From Metellina segmentata (taxonomy: Eukaryota > Arthropoda > Arachnida > Araneae > Tetragnathidae), in the NCBI GenBank assembly GCA_947359465.1, contig OX375880.1, positions 22,520,714-22,584,713 on the forward strand: DNA of 64,000 nt. Direction: 5' to 3'. Below are positions 12,745-22,228 of this stretch, piece after piece (the stretch's first letter is position 1; every line of letters begins with the position of its first letter). A program made the position numbers and the translations under genes. The notes beneath the pieces are model-generated. The model searched no databases and had not been told where the DNA came from. It saw nothing but the letters and a program-made list of their open reading frames with translations.

Positions 12745-12800
12745 TGTAGACAGTCTTCCAGCAGCTGCAGCCCATAAGGCTAGGAAACAATCAAATTCCT
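12745..12800 (-). CDS. Candidate minus-strand exon, unknown gene (left copy)
   Basis: Read on the minus strand: acceptor TTTACCCTTGCAG, 56 nt with one open frame (EEFDCFLALWAAAAGRLST when completed by a preceding G), then donor GTAAGT. The other two frames contain stops. The right copy (56,767-56,822) keeps all 56 bases. Its donor is the weaker GTAAAT. I do not recognise the protein. The next candidate exon downstream on this strand is 12,473-12,562, compatible in phase 0. Confidence 0.45.
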
Positions 12801-13195
12801 CTGCAAGGGTAAAGGATCAGTGAACATATCACTCCAGTAAATATGGCTTGTGTAATGAAACAAAAGAGATAAACAATAAAACATATTAATTTTAATGTCC
12901 TAAATAACGTAAAATAAATTTTTCTGATTTAAATTTATTTTGCATGTATTTTAAATTATTTTAGCATTTTGATTTTAAGTACATTAATTTACATTTGTTT
13001 AGAATATTATCATTTACCAGGGACATTTTTACAATACATTCAAAGACTTCAGATAGATTATTTTGTATTTATTAGATGTATTGTTTTTGGTATTTTTCGG
13101 TTGTTAAGGTTTTTCCTCATTAACAACTTGATCCAAAGCTAAAATTCCATGTTTAGTTTTCGTTTCCAAACTCTAAGGCCCTCACACTCCTCGAA

Positions 13196-13290
13196 TAGGT
13201 AGGTATGTAATTAATGTAAAACTGGAGCAACACGACGGACTATTGGCAATTTTCCAGAATCAACCCCGAGGAGAAAATCACACTCTTCAG
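13196..13290 (-). mobile_element. SINE 3'-end fragment (left copy)
   Basis: In reverse orientation: tail TAGGTAGGTATG, then ACTGGAGCAACACGACGG, CTATTGGC and AATCAACCCCGAGGAGAAA match the 3' half of the SINE family. The rest is missing. Present also at 57,218-57,308. Confidence 0.65.
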
Positions 13291-13487
13291 GTGGTAATGA
13301 TCATTGCTGTACTCGCAAAAAAACAGAGGGTATACTATGGAAGCCCACAGATGGGGAAGCGAAACATGTACTTTCTACTTACACTTTCCACGGGGGGCAA
13401 AAAAACACTCACACGCACGCACATACCTGTACATAAACAGGAAATCCATAAGCCCAGGGGGTTGACCTCCAGAACCTTCTCGCCATC

Positions 13488-15050
13488 ATGGTTGCGCTCT
13501 GCACCAAAATCGAGGTGAGATTATTTGACATACCTCTCTCTTTTCAAGATTTTGTCTCCCATGATTCCCTTGCCTCGCCAGACATCCCCAAACCAGTAAA
13601 TTCTAATAACTGTATCATCATTGATGAAAATATACCAAATGCCATACCGGTGGCCTCGGCCGCCCAATTACCAGTGAATTCTGTGCTCCCCCCAAATGTG
13701 CATGGAAATTGTGAAACTTATACGGTAGATAATTCTGTGTCTGCCAGTTCCTCGGATACCGAGTCAAACGACTATAAATTAATCACTAGTCGGAAACGAC
13801 GAAATACCAAGAACGTCCATAGGACGAAGAAGCAGCCTTCGAAGACCCGCCCTAGCTCGCACCCCATTGGTCGCGACATTGTCATCGACGAGGGCATAAA
13901 TGCAGCTACAGTTCCGCTCCCTCTGTCAGAGCCAGAGAATGCTTCGGTACCCGAGCACGTGGCAGACACAGTAATCACTGATAGGCAGAATTCCTCTCCC
14001 CTCCCTCCTAAGAGAAAGCGCATTCCCCCATTATTTATCCTCCCCAGGGACGATTGGACTCAGCTCCTCTCTAACCTAACTATCATTGCTCCATCCGTTA
14101 GATCGGAACTCCGAGGTCAATACCTCCGAGTTTCCGTAGACTTAGAGTCCGAATATCGGAAAGTCTCAAACTGGATGCTCCAAACAGGGGTCAAATTCAA
14201 GAGTCATCAACTCAAGGATGACCGCCCCATTAAATTGGTCATTCGTGGCCTGCCCATTCAGACTGATATTCGCCTGATTGAACGAGAAATCGTCGATTAT
14301 GGCTATCAGATCCACAAAATTGTACGCCTCACCCGTCCTGGAAGCAAAAAGCCCATGCCGCTTTATTATATCCAAGTTGTAAATTGTTTACACATTGATG
14401 GCATTTACAACATAACTGAAATTTTGGGAACCAAAATTCAAATCGAGCGCTACAGAGGCAAGAAAAGCCCATCACAGTGTTACCGCTGTCAGGGCTTTTT
14501 TCACTCATCCGAGTGCTGCACGCTCCCCATTAAATGTGTCCGCTGTGCAGGCGGACATTTGGCTAAAGATTGCCCAAACTCCCGTGAAATGCCGCTCGTG
14601 TGCGCTAACTGCGGAGGTAGCCATAGTGCGAACTATCGCAAATGTCCCCGATTTCCTCAATCCAGTGCACGAAATCCCGGCACTACTAATCTCTCTAAGA
14701 AACCACCTGTTCTGGCCGCCCCGGTGAATCAAAACACCGTTCGTCAGAGGAATTCTGTCCCCAATCCTGTTGGTGTCACCCCATCCGTGTCTTTCGCTAA
14801 TATGGTATCAGGTCAGCGAACGGTAGCTCCGCCCCCTAAACCCACTGCGCAATCTGACGCGCAGGACAGCTCGTGCTCAGACACTCTGCGCGCAGTTCTT
14901 GAGATGCAAAGAGACGTTGGAATTCCAATGCATATTATGCTTATGGCTTTCAAGAATGCCCTTCCGCAATTAAACACGGCGAAGTCCGGAGCGGAAAGGG
15001 CATATTTCATCTTCGAGCAATACGCTGCTCTCATTACAAAAACAAATTAA
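13488..15050 (+). CDS. Jockey ORF1: gag-like nucleic-acid-binding protein
   Basis: 520 codons, uninterrupted. The N-terminal third is low-complexity and Ser/Pro/Lys-rich with a basic stretch (SRKRRNTKNVHRTKKQ). A PRE_C2HC-like region around residues 245-320 contains KLVIRGLP and KKPMPLYYIQVV, which in this family precedes the zinc knuckles. Three CCHC knuckles follow: C331/C334/H339/C344, C350/C353/H358/C363 and C372/C375/H379/C386 (the last CX2CX3HX6C). Such proteins bind element RNA and help form the ribonucleoprotein. The start used is the first ATG; the frame is open upstream to the element edge, so the native start may have been lost by 5' truncation. The stop is followed 12 nt later by the ORF2 ATG. 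Confidence 0.92.
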   Translation: MVALCTKIEVRLFDIPLSFQDFVSHDSLASPDIPKPVNSNNCIIIDENIPNAIPVASAAQLPVNSVLPPNVHGNCETYTVDNSVSASSSDTESNDYKLITSRKRRNTKNVHRTKKQPSKTRPSSHPIGRDIVIDEGINAATVPLPLSEPENASVPEHVADTVITDRQNSSPLPPKRKRIPPLFILPRDDWTQLLSNLTIIAPSVRSELRGQYLRVSVDLESEYRKVSNWMLQTGVKFKSHQLKDDRPIKLVIRGLPIQTDIRLIEREIVDYGYQIHKIVRLTRPGSKKPMPLYYIQVVNCLHIDGIYNITEILGTKIQIERYRGKKSPSQCYRCQGFFHSSECCTLPIKCVRCAGGHLAKDCPNSREMPLVCANCGGSHSANYRKCPRFPQSSARNPGTTNLSKKPPVLAAPVNQNTVRQRNSVPNPVGVTPSVSFANMVSGQRTVAPPPKPTAQSDAQDSSCSDTLRAVLEMQRDVGIPMHIMLMAFKNALPQLNTAKSGAERAYFIFEQYAALITKTN

Positions 15051-15062
15051 TCCAGACCCAAT

Positions 15063-17894
15063 ATGCCAGTACACACACTACAGCAAACTCTAACTATAGG
15101 CTTCTGGAATGCCAATGGACTCCGTAACAAAATTCATGAAGTACGGCAATTTTTAATTGAACATAATTACGATATTTTTATGGTCAATGAGACCCATCTC
15201 ACCTCGGGACACAATCCGCACATCGCTAATTATACTCTGTACCGTAATGACAGGAAAATATCTCCACCCATCAGACAACCATCTGGCGGCACTTGTATTT
15301 ACATTAAACGGAACCTCTCTCATCGACAAATTGTCACTCCGGTTCTAAATACAATCGAAGCGACCCTGGTCGAGGTGAACCTGAGAGACTCACCCCCAAT
15401 CAAAATTATTTCAGCATACCTCCCTCCTTACAAGAGAGGAAGTTTGTTTCCGGAGACTGATTTCAAGAAATTACTCCAAACGGGAAACAATGTCATTTTA
15501 GCAGGAGATCTGAACTCTCCCCATGTTGCCTGGAATAATCCCTATTCCAGCTCTTGGGGAAATAAATTAAAAACTTTAATTGACAGCCTACCCGGCGTGT
15601 GTGTTATTGCTCCGGATACACCCACGCATCTCAATCATCTGGGTAGTCAAGATACAGTTCTTGATATGGCTATTTCCAAATTTATCCCTTTTCAAAATTC
15701 AATCAGAGTTATCAATGATCTTAGCTCTGATCATCTCCCAATTGAACTAACTTTAAATACGTCTAAAATTCTGCAAAATTTACCAGAGCAATTCTCCACA
15801 AACTGGGGAAATTATCATTTTATTCTGGAACGTTCCCCCCTCCCATCTCCTGCTATGTTTAGTACTGATGACATTGATCAAACAATTGAAAAATTAGGCG
15901 TTACTCTTAAGGAAGCTTTTGATGCAGCCTCCAAACCCAAATTGAAACCTGTTCCTCTTAGTTTCTCGGAAGAGATCAGGGTGAAAATTAAGCATCGAAA
16001 TAGACTGCGGAAACTTTGGCAAAGATGCAGAGACCCTCTTATCAAAAATGAATTCCGCTTAGCCGACAGAGAGATTAAAGCTCTGGTTCGTACACTCACT
16101 CAAAACAGATGGACTGAATACATCGAGTCCCTTTCTCCCGAAGATAATTCCCTTTTTAAGAGATCAGCACAGCTGAGAAAAGCCTATATTGCAATTCCGC
16201 CCTTAACTGGCGCGAGCGGCGAAATCGCTACCACAGGGGCTGAAAAAGCCGAAATTCTTGCGGACAGCCTCCAAGAACAATTCAAACCTAACCCACCTCT
16301 TCGAAACTTAAACACCCAAGATTTTCAGAGCGTTTCGAACCAAGTTCAGGACTTCCTTGGTGCTCAGTTCGATACCAGTATCGAACCTGCATCCCCCCAA
16401 GAAGTAATTGATTACATCGGCAGACTTAAACCAAAAAAGGCTCCTGGCATAGATGCTATTTCCAATCGCATGTTAATTAACCTTCCCATTAAATTCATTA
16501 TTTTCATAACTTTTCTTATCAACTTCATGATCAAGGAAAGTTATTTCCCTAAGAGCTGGAAAATTGCAGTCGTTGTCCCAATCCCCAAACCATCTCAAGA
16601 TCTAAAACTCCCTCAAAATTATCGTCCGATTTCACTACTCAGTTGTCTGAGTAAAATCTACGAATATATTTTGCTTATACGCCTGGATCATTTCGTTCAG
16701 GAAAATAACATTTTAATTCCTGAACAATTTGGGTTTCGAAAGAAACACAGCACCAATCACCAGCTATTGCGTGTTACTGAAATGATTCATGAGGGCTATC
16801 GCAAAAAACAACACACTGGTGTGTTATTCCTAGATGTTGCCAAGGCTTTTGACAGAGTCTGGCACGACGGACTTATAACCAAGCTCATGCGACTTGGGTT
16901 CTCGGCCCATTTTATCTCAATTATTTACGATTACTTAAGCAATCGTTCTTTCTGTGTCCGTGTAAACGGAGACAGTTTGTCCACCCACCGCCCCATTTGT
17001 GCCGGAGTTCCCCAGGGATCCCTTCTGGGACCCCGTCTTTTTAATTTGTTTGTCAACGATATGCCGAAAAATCAGCACACAGATTTGGCTATATACGCCG
17101 ACGATACTGCTGTTCTCTTCCAATCGAACAATATCCACCATATTCTCGGACGAATGAGAAAGTATGTACCAGACCTTCAGCTCTGGCTCTCTGATTGGCG
17201 CATTAAAGTTAACGCTTCGAAGTGCGCTTGTATGATGTTTTCACGGAGATATTTCCAGTTTTATTACGGATTTAATATCAACCTTGGCAATCCAGATTAC
17301 CTTCCAATCCCCCCCATCTCTCTTTTCGGCACACCTGTGTATTGGGTCCGAAATTACAAATACCTTGGTCTCATTTTAGACCCGAAAATGCTTTGGAACG
17401 AACACGTCAAGCATTCCATCCGTAAGGGAATAATAGCCAAATCCCAACTCTACTCACTCATTTCTCGTAAGAGCAGACTATCCCTCACAAACAAAGTACT
17501 ACTTTACAAATCCATAATCAGACCCACACTCACTTATGGCTCACAAATCTGGGGATCAACGAATTCCACAAATCTCAAGAAACTGCAGACATTCCAAAAC
17601 AAAGTTTTGCGAATGATCGTGGATGCTCCGTTCTATGTCCGTAACGAAGTTATACATTCGGACCTCAACATTAAACCCGTCGCTGAATATTTGCAGCAAC
17701 TCTCTTCAAAATTTTTCCTCAAAATTCCACAGGTTCCAAACGAAGCTCTTCAATCTCTTAGACCTTATGATGCTACTAACATCAGCTCACAAAAAAGGCC
17801 TCGTGCTATCTTGCATAAGGACTTTAACACCTTCCCGCAAAGACCTAAGCGCCGATGTGGAGTCTTCCGTTTGGATCCAACAAATTATATTTAA
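15063..17894 (+). CDS. Jockey ORF2: endonuclease / reverse transcriptase
   Basis: 943 codons without a stop. The apurinic-type endonuclease is residues about 10-230, with WNANG (N18), NETH (E43), GDLNSPH (D149, N151), LDMAI (D201) and SDHLP (D223, H224), all the expected active-site motifs. The reverse transcriptase is about residues 440-750, with YRPISLLSCLSKIYE, FLDVAKAFDRVWH (D591), AGVPQGSLLGP and YADDT (D680, D681). The C-terminal region has YGSQIWG and no RNase H. This enzyme nicks target DNA and copies element RNA from the nick. Every catalytic motif I can check is intact, so this is the only mobile-element gene here that looks functional. Confidence 0.97.
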   Translation: MPVHTLQQTLTIGFWNANGLRNKIHEVRQFLIEHNYDIFMVNETHLTSGHNPHIANYTLYRNDRKISPPIRQPSGGTCIYIKRNLSHRQIVTPVLNTIEATLVEVNLRDSPPIKIISAYLPPYKRGSLFPETDFKKLLQTGNNVILAGDLNSPHVAWNNPYSSSWGNKLKTLIDSLPGVCVIAPDTPTHLNHLGSQDTVLDMAISKFIPFQNSIRVINDLSSDHLPIELTLNTSKILQNLPEQFSTNWGNYHFILERSPLPSPAMFSTDDIDQTIEKLGVTLKEAFDAASKPKLKPVPLSFSEEIRVKIKHRNRLRKLWQRCRDPLIKNEFRLADREIKALVRTLTQNRWTEYIESLSPEDNSLFKRSAQLRKAYIAIPPLTGASGEIATTGAEKAEILADSLQEQFKPNPPLRNLNTQDFQSVSNQVQDFLGAQFDTSIEPASPQEVIDYIGRLKPKKAPGIDAISNRMLINLPIKFIIFITFLINFMIKESYFPKSWKIAVVVPIPKPSQDLKLPQNYRPISLLSCLSKIYEYILLIRLDHFVQENNILIPEQFGFRKKHSTNHQLLRVTEMIHEGYRKKQHTGVLFLDVAKAFDRVWHDGLITKLMRLGFSAHFISIIYDYLSNRSFCVRVNGDSLSTHRPICAGVPQGSLLGPRLFNLFVNDMPKNQHTDLAIYADDTAVLFQSNNIHHILGRMRKYVPDLQLWLSDWRIKVNASKCACMMFSRRYFQFYYGFNINLGNPDYLPIPPISLFGTPVYWVRNYKYLGLILDPKMLWNEHVKHSIRKGIIAKSQLYSLISRKSRLSLTNKVLLYKSIIRPTLTYGSQIWGSTNSTNLKKLQTFQNKVLRMIVDAPFYVRNEVIHSDLNIKPVAEYLQQLSSKFFLKIPQVPNEALQSLRPYDATNISSQKRPRAILHKDFNTFPQRPKRRCGVFRLDPTNYI

Positions 17895-18383
17895 CTTTGT
17901 ACCATATTAGCTTTCCCCCCCTTTTTAATTCCCTTTCTTTGCTAATTCTGTACACCAGCAGCAAAGGGCTTTTGAAGACTCGACTGGATCACTAATTTAT
18001 CACTTATTAAAGTTAAATTTTAGTTTTTAAACAGTAATTTCTCTACTTAAGCGCAATTACTCCTTTCCTTTTCTTTCTTGCTAACGCTCTTCTGTGCGAG
18101 CGGATAGCAGTCCAGGGGATCAGTCCCCGAGTCAAACTGGACCAAAAACCTAAGCACTCATCGTCGCGGTCAGCAGATGGGAGGGTGACCTCCCTTCTCG
18201 TTTTGCGGCCTGAGTGTCTACGGTTATTCTAGCTCTTATTTTTCTGCACCCTTGATTTACTTTTATTTAAATAAACCCACCCTTATGTTTAATAGTCTTT
18301 ATTTTAATTTATTCTTTTTCTGATGTGGAGATGAGCTGCATTGCAGCGGGTGCTCCGAAAGTGATATTCCAGTCCAGTCCAGT
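17895..18383 (+). other. Jockey 3' UTR and (CCAGT)3 tail
   Basis: About 490 bp without coding potential. A foldable stretch near 18,113-18,215 includes GGGGATCAGTCCCC and GGGAGGGTGACCTCCC. The last 15 bases (18,369-18,383) are three CCAGT units joined directly to target DNA. Confidence 0.75.
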
Positions 18384-20257
18384 CACGCGTCCATGGTGGA
18401 TACTCAATAGACCGGGGAATACGTTCGAATTAATCGAAGTTCAAATTATCGAGAGAAAAAAAAGCCTCTATAATTTTATATTACAAATGTTAGGAATTGT
18501 GTGACTCTGAAGAAACTTAGTCTTAAGCAAAAATTCGAGTTCGAGGATTCCAATTATTGGGAGTTTATAGTATTTTTGCATAGCAAAATATGCAGACTAG
18601 CGTCAAGTCATATTCAAATTTGAAAATATCACTATATTATTTTAACTATGCTATAAAATAATTACAGGAAATGCAAAGAAAAATATTTAACACAAAATGT
18701 AGGATGCATTTTTTAAAACAAATTTGAAGGCCGACCTCTATTGTTTGCATTGAAATATTTTCCAAACTGCTTGACGAGAGAAATCCGTCTCTGTGTCTCG
18801 TTATACAGCTCAAAACTCTTGATCTATTGTCTACTGAAGAGCAATGAATGGCCAACCAAGAATTTACAATTTTTTTGCGGTTGAAAGTGCTCTACAGGTG
18901 GTTCATTTGCATTAATAAACATTAAATTCGAGACGTTTGAAATCAATAAAGATGATCTCAAATCTGTTACACTTGGTTGTGGAATATGCTAATATTTCAA
19001 TGGTCCTTAACAAAGGCTTTAATTTTTTTTGGAACAACTATGACGTTTTCATTGGTCTCTCAAACCCTGAATAGAACACATTTCATCTATGCCAAAACGT
19101 TGACAGGTCCTTTTTACCTCCTTTTCTCTATGGCAAATATCCCCTGTATTTATATTTTCTGGATCAAGCATGAATGTATTCTTTAAAAGTTGACAATTTT
19201 CTTCATTAACATCAGAACAAAGTCAAGAGACCATCCTATCGACAATACTTTGAATGAATTGCTTTTGATTAATAGGTACGATTTTAGAATTATGTACCAT
19301 GGGGATAGCTTGAAATAGAACATTTTATTTTGTTTGAACAGCTATCTGCATTTCACGTGATGTTTCACGCGGGTTTTTTTTACGAAAAGCAAAGCGTGTA
19401 CGTAGTTTTAAATAAAAAGCAGAGTGTTTACGGAATTTGCATAAAAAAGCAGAGAGCATAAAAAAGCAAAACCACTATACGGCGCGTATACAGCCGTATA
19501 GTGTTTGGAACAGTTAGGTGACGAGGACAACTCACTCTCGGCACTCACTCTCCAAAGCCTGACAAAACCCTGACAAATTGGGAGTCACTACTGATTAGCC
19601 GTGCATCTAAACCAGAGGGGTCTAACCTATGCCGCATGCACCAAACGTGGCGCATTACATCCTTTCGTACACTTATTCTTTTAAAGTAGGCGCCATAACT
19701 GAATCCATCTTCAGATTTTTAACACCAGAGAGATCTTTGTACAATTGATACAGACTTCTTACTTAGAAGTTCGTCGCAGTATTTTGAAAACAAATTTTTT
19801 ATTGAAAATAAAATTCGCTTAGCTTTTATCATATATAAATGCTTTTGAGCTGATTATTTCTAGCATTCATTAATTATCCTGTGAACATATCCCAGAGCTA
19901 AGAAAATTTGCAAAAAAATTATATTGTCGTTTTGGAACGACATACAGATATAAACCAACATTTTCCTTCGTGAAATTTACTAAAAGCAGAACGATTTCGC
20001 GAATGACTTTATTCAAATTTGCAGAATTATTCGCAGCTCTCAATAACAAATTTAACACCCAACACCAGCGAAATCGAAACAGGCTCAAAAGCACCATCAG
20101 CGGGCTCCACGATTGCGATCCTCCTTCGTCCGAGAGATTCATCTCTCACAATTGTATGTTGGTGCTGCAATAAACGCGTGTCTTTTGAACTGGCGTAAAC
20201 TAATTAATTTAGTTTCCCCTAAATGAAGCAGATCCTACCTTTTATCTCTACACAGTC
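18384..20257. other. Noncoding stretch between Jockey and mariner (left copy)
   Basis: No gene recognised. An open frame at 18,977-19,186 (LVSQTLNRTHFIYAKTLTGP) is conserved in the right copy (58,042-58,362) but looks like no family I know. A hairpin-forming sequence lies near 19,475-19,505, with A-rich AAAAAGCAGAG repeats at 19,385-19,470. About 188 bp at 19,913-20,100 is missing from the right copy, and the stretch near 19,700-19,730 is replaced there by unrelated sequence. Confidence 0.55.
19475..19507. repeat. Short perfect inverted repeat
   Basis: CACTATACGG, a loop of about 10 bp (CGCGTATACA), then CCGTATAGTG. Conserved in the right copy near 58,576-58,607. Could be the remnant end of a DNA element. 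Confidence 0.6.
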
Positions 20258-20259
20258 TA

Positions 20260-21734
20260 TTCAAAAAGTTCCAGGACTTCCACTCGTAAAAAAGTACAGA
20301 TGACTCTCCGTGAAACCGGCGGAATGACATAGCAAGGACTTGGTGCCATGCATCTCAATTGGTTGCATTAATTTCTGACTATTTACAACTCGGCAGCGTA
20401 CAGTTGCGTAAAGCGTGTGTGTGCATCATTGTAATCGAAAATGGAGCACATAAGAAACAACGCATTTTGTTCCAAATTGGAAAAATCGACCACGGAAAAG
20501 TACGAAATGATTTAATCTGTGTATGATGCCGATGATATGAGTGGTTTGTGAGTATTTTAGTGGTTTTCGAGGTTTAAAGCTGGCAGAGACTCGATCAATG
20601 ACGATAAGAGATTAGGTCGTCCATATTCAAGTCTAAATTATGAAAATGTTGAGCGTGCGGGTGCAGCTACACTCTACGTTTATGAGCGGTGGCCACGACC
20701 TAAGCTATTTTTCGGCTCCCTCCTAGAACCGAGTTGCGGTAGATTAAGGCAGTCCATCTGTCTTTACGGTTCAAAGCAAAAATGTTCTGAAATAATTCTT
20801 ATGTTGGTGACTTTAGAATTGCGCCTATACCCCCCCCCCTCCCATAAAAAAATCGCCAACCCGTTGCCATGGCTCATAAACGTCTACAGTTATTGTACCA
20901 GCGTGTGCAAGCGTTGGTGAGGTCCTACCGTCGATTAACGATAGAAATGTTTACACGTAATTTCTTTAAACATTATTGTGCGATCTGTTTTCACTATCAT
21001 GACGGATGGTTTGAAAAATTATCCTTTGTGTCAAACACAACACACTCTGACTCATGAGCAAAAAGAACACCGAATTTCCTCATGCAAAGACTTGATTGTC
21101 GTGATCAATCAGGATCCAAAATTTTTGCAGAACATTGCCATCACAGATGGGATTTGGTGTCTCGAGTACGATTTAGTGACAAAACGACGAAGTTCTGAGT
21201 GAATCAGTAGAAAAAAGAGTCTGCCAATGAAATTTCGCGCTTCGAAAACAAAAACGATGCTGATCACATTTTTGACAGTCGGGGCATCCAGAATTTCTTC
21301 GTCAAGGTTCCACTGTGACTGGTACATTCAACAAAAATGTTGTGGATCGGCTTTTGAAACGAATGCGGCGTATGACGCCTGATTTGTAGGACAGTGGAAA
21401 TTGGAGCCTCTTGCACGACAATGCACCGCCTCACAAGTCCATCATTGTGCAGCAATATTTGGTAAGAAGGCAGGTAATGACCATCGACTCCCCCTAGGAC
21501 TCTTTTTATTTCCAAGTTAAAGATGAAGGGGCAGCGGTTTGAGACAATAGAAGAGAGTGAAGCGGCTGTGACATTGTAACTCTACAGTGCTGGAGAGGAG
21601 GCGTTTACTAACATTGACACTCGTTCCAAGCGTTGTATTGAATTGAAAGGAGACTACGTAGAAGTTTAATATAAAATATAAGTATATCCTTTATGTTATG
21701 TGTCTGTGTACGATCAGTCCTGGAATGCTTTGAG
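20260..21734 (+). mobile_element. mariner-family element, inactive (left copy)
   Basis: The left end TTCAAAAAGTTCCAGGAC and the right end (reverse complement CTCAAAGCATTCCAGGAC) form imperfect TIRs flanked by TA at 20,258-20,259 and 21,735-21,736. At 1,475 bp it is slightly longer than a typical mariner. The same element sits at 59,203-60,676, so the insertion predates the large duplication. Confidence 0.85.
20442..21670 (+). pseudogene. mariner transposase pseudogene (left copy)
   Basis: Starts with a recognisable N-terminus (MEHIRNNAFCSKLEKST, near 20,442), then WFSRFKAGRDSINDD and GRPYSSLNYENVERA typical of the mariner HTH region. Later pieces are VRSYRRLTIEM, EHRISSCKDL, NQDPKFLQNIAI and LHDNAPPHKS (second acidic position). 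Stops and frameshifts occur throughout. The first catalytic region reads TDGIWC instead of the usual TGDE(S/T)W. The terminal catalytic segment is scrambled. No functional product is possible. Confidence 0.85.
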
Positions 21735-21736
21735 TA

Positions 21737-22193
21737 TAATTGTTTTTCAAAACCTCAATCTTCAACGTAAGAAGATAAAGCAAGTCCTTGGATTCATATG
21801 CGAAAAAAAATTGGCCTATGGTGTGTAAAAAGGTGCCCCACCCCTTATCTAAACAGAAAATTGTACTACTCCAATAATGATTTGCAACAATGTATGTTCC
21901 TCCGAAACAGTTGCTTTTAATATTCAAATAATGAACTCTTAAGAATTGTTGCTTTTACAATTAATACATTGTTACGTATAACAATGGTTTTTCCTATGAG
22001 TGCAATCGGATGCTTTGTTTCCTCCCATTTTTCGAAAAGTTTTTGAACTGCTAGCATTCAAAAAGCGAACTTCGAATATATAATTTTCAATTTGGATCTA
22101 TTTCCTGCGATTTGAATTCATTTCGTGTTTTGAAGTAATCAATTTACAACTTGTGCGTTCTCTAGAGCTGTTGGATTTCCTTGAAGATTGAAG
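21737..22193. other. 5' flank of the RasGEF gene
   Basis: About 450 bp of AT-rich DNA between the mariner and the start codon. An in-frame TGA (22,182-22,184) lies 12 bases upstream of the ATG, which supports that start. I see no clear TATA or initiator; the transcription start is not determined. Confidence 0.4.
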
Positions 22194-22228
22194 ATGATTC
22201 GACGATTTTGGAGAGGATTAAAGAATTT
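22194..22228 (+). CDS. RasGEF exon 1
   Basis: Start codon followed by MIRRFWRGLKN, ending phase 2 (TT) before donor GTAAGT. The right copy (61,135-61,169) differs only by Arg-to-Lys at residue 7. Confidence 0.75.

Larger units (their letters stand above)
13471..18383 (+). mobile_element. Jockey-clade non-LTR retrotransposon, ORFs intact
   Basis: Boundaries come from comparison with the empty site in the right repeat copy (57,484-57,501). After TTGACCTCC the left copy has 4,913 bp of extra DNA, then resumes at CACGCGTCCATGG. Eight bases of the empty site (CCCCTCCT) are missing and no target-site duplication is seen. The 3' end is three tandem CCAGT units, not poly(A). Two long ORFs sit 12 nt apart. 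The first ORF stays open upstream through the 5' junction, so the element is probably 5'-truncated near or inside its first ORF. No RNase H domain or LTR is present. Confidence 0.95.

Noticed and set aside
13243..13518. 91-codon frame reaching into the Jockey 5' end
   Set aside because: It starts inside a SINE fragment and crosses the insertion junction; chimeric by chance.
18977..19186. Frame with LVSQTLNRTHFIYAKTLTGP as a host exon
   Set aside because: No splice sites fit, the frame ends differ between the copies, and no family is recognised.
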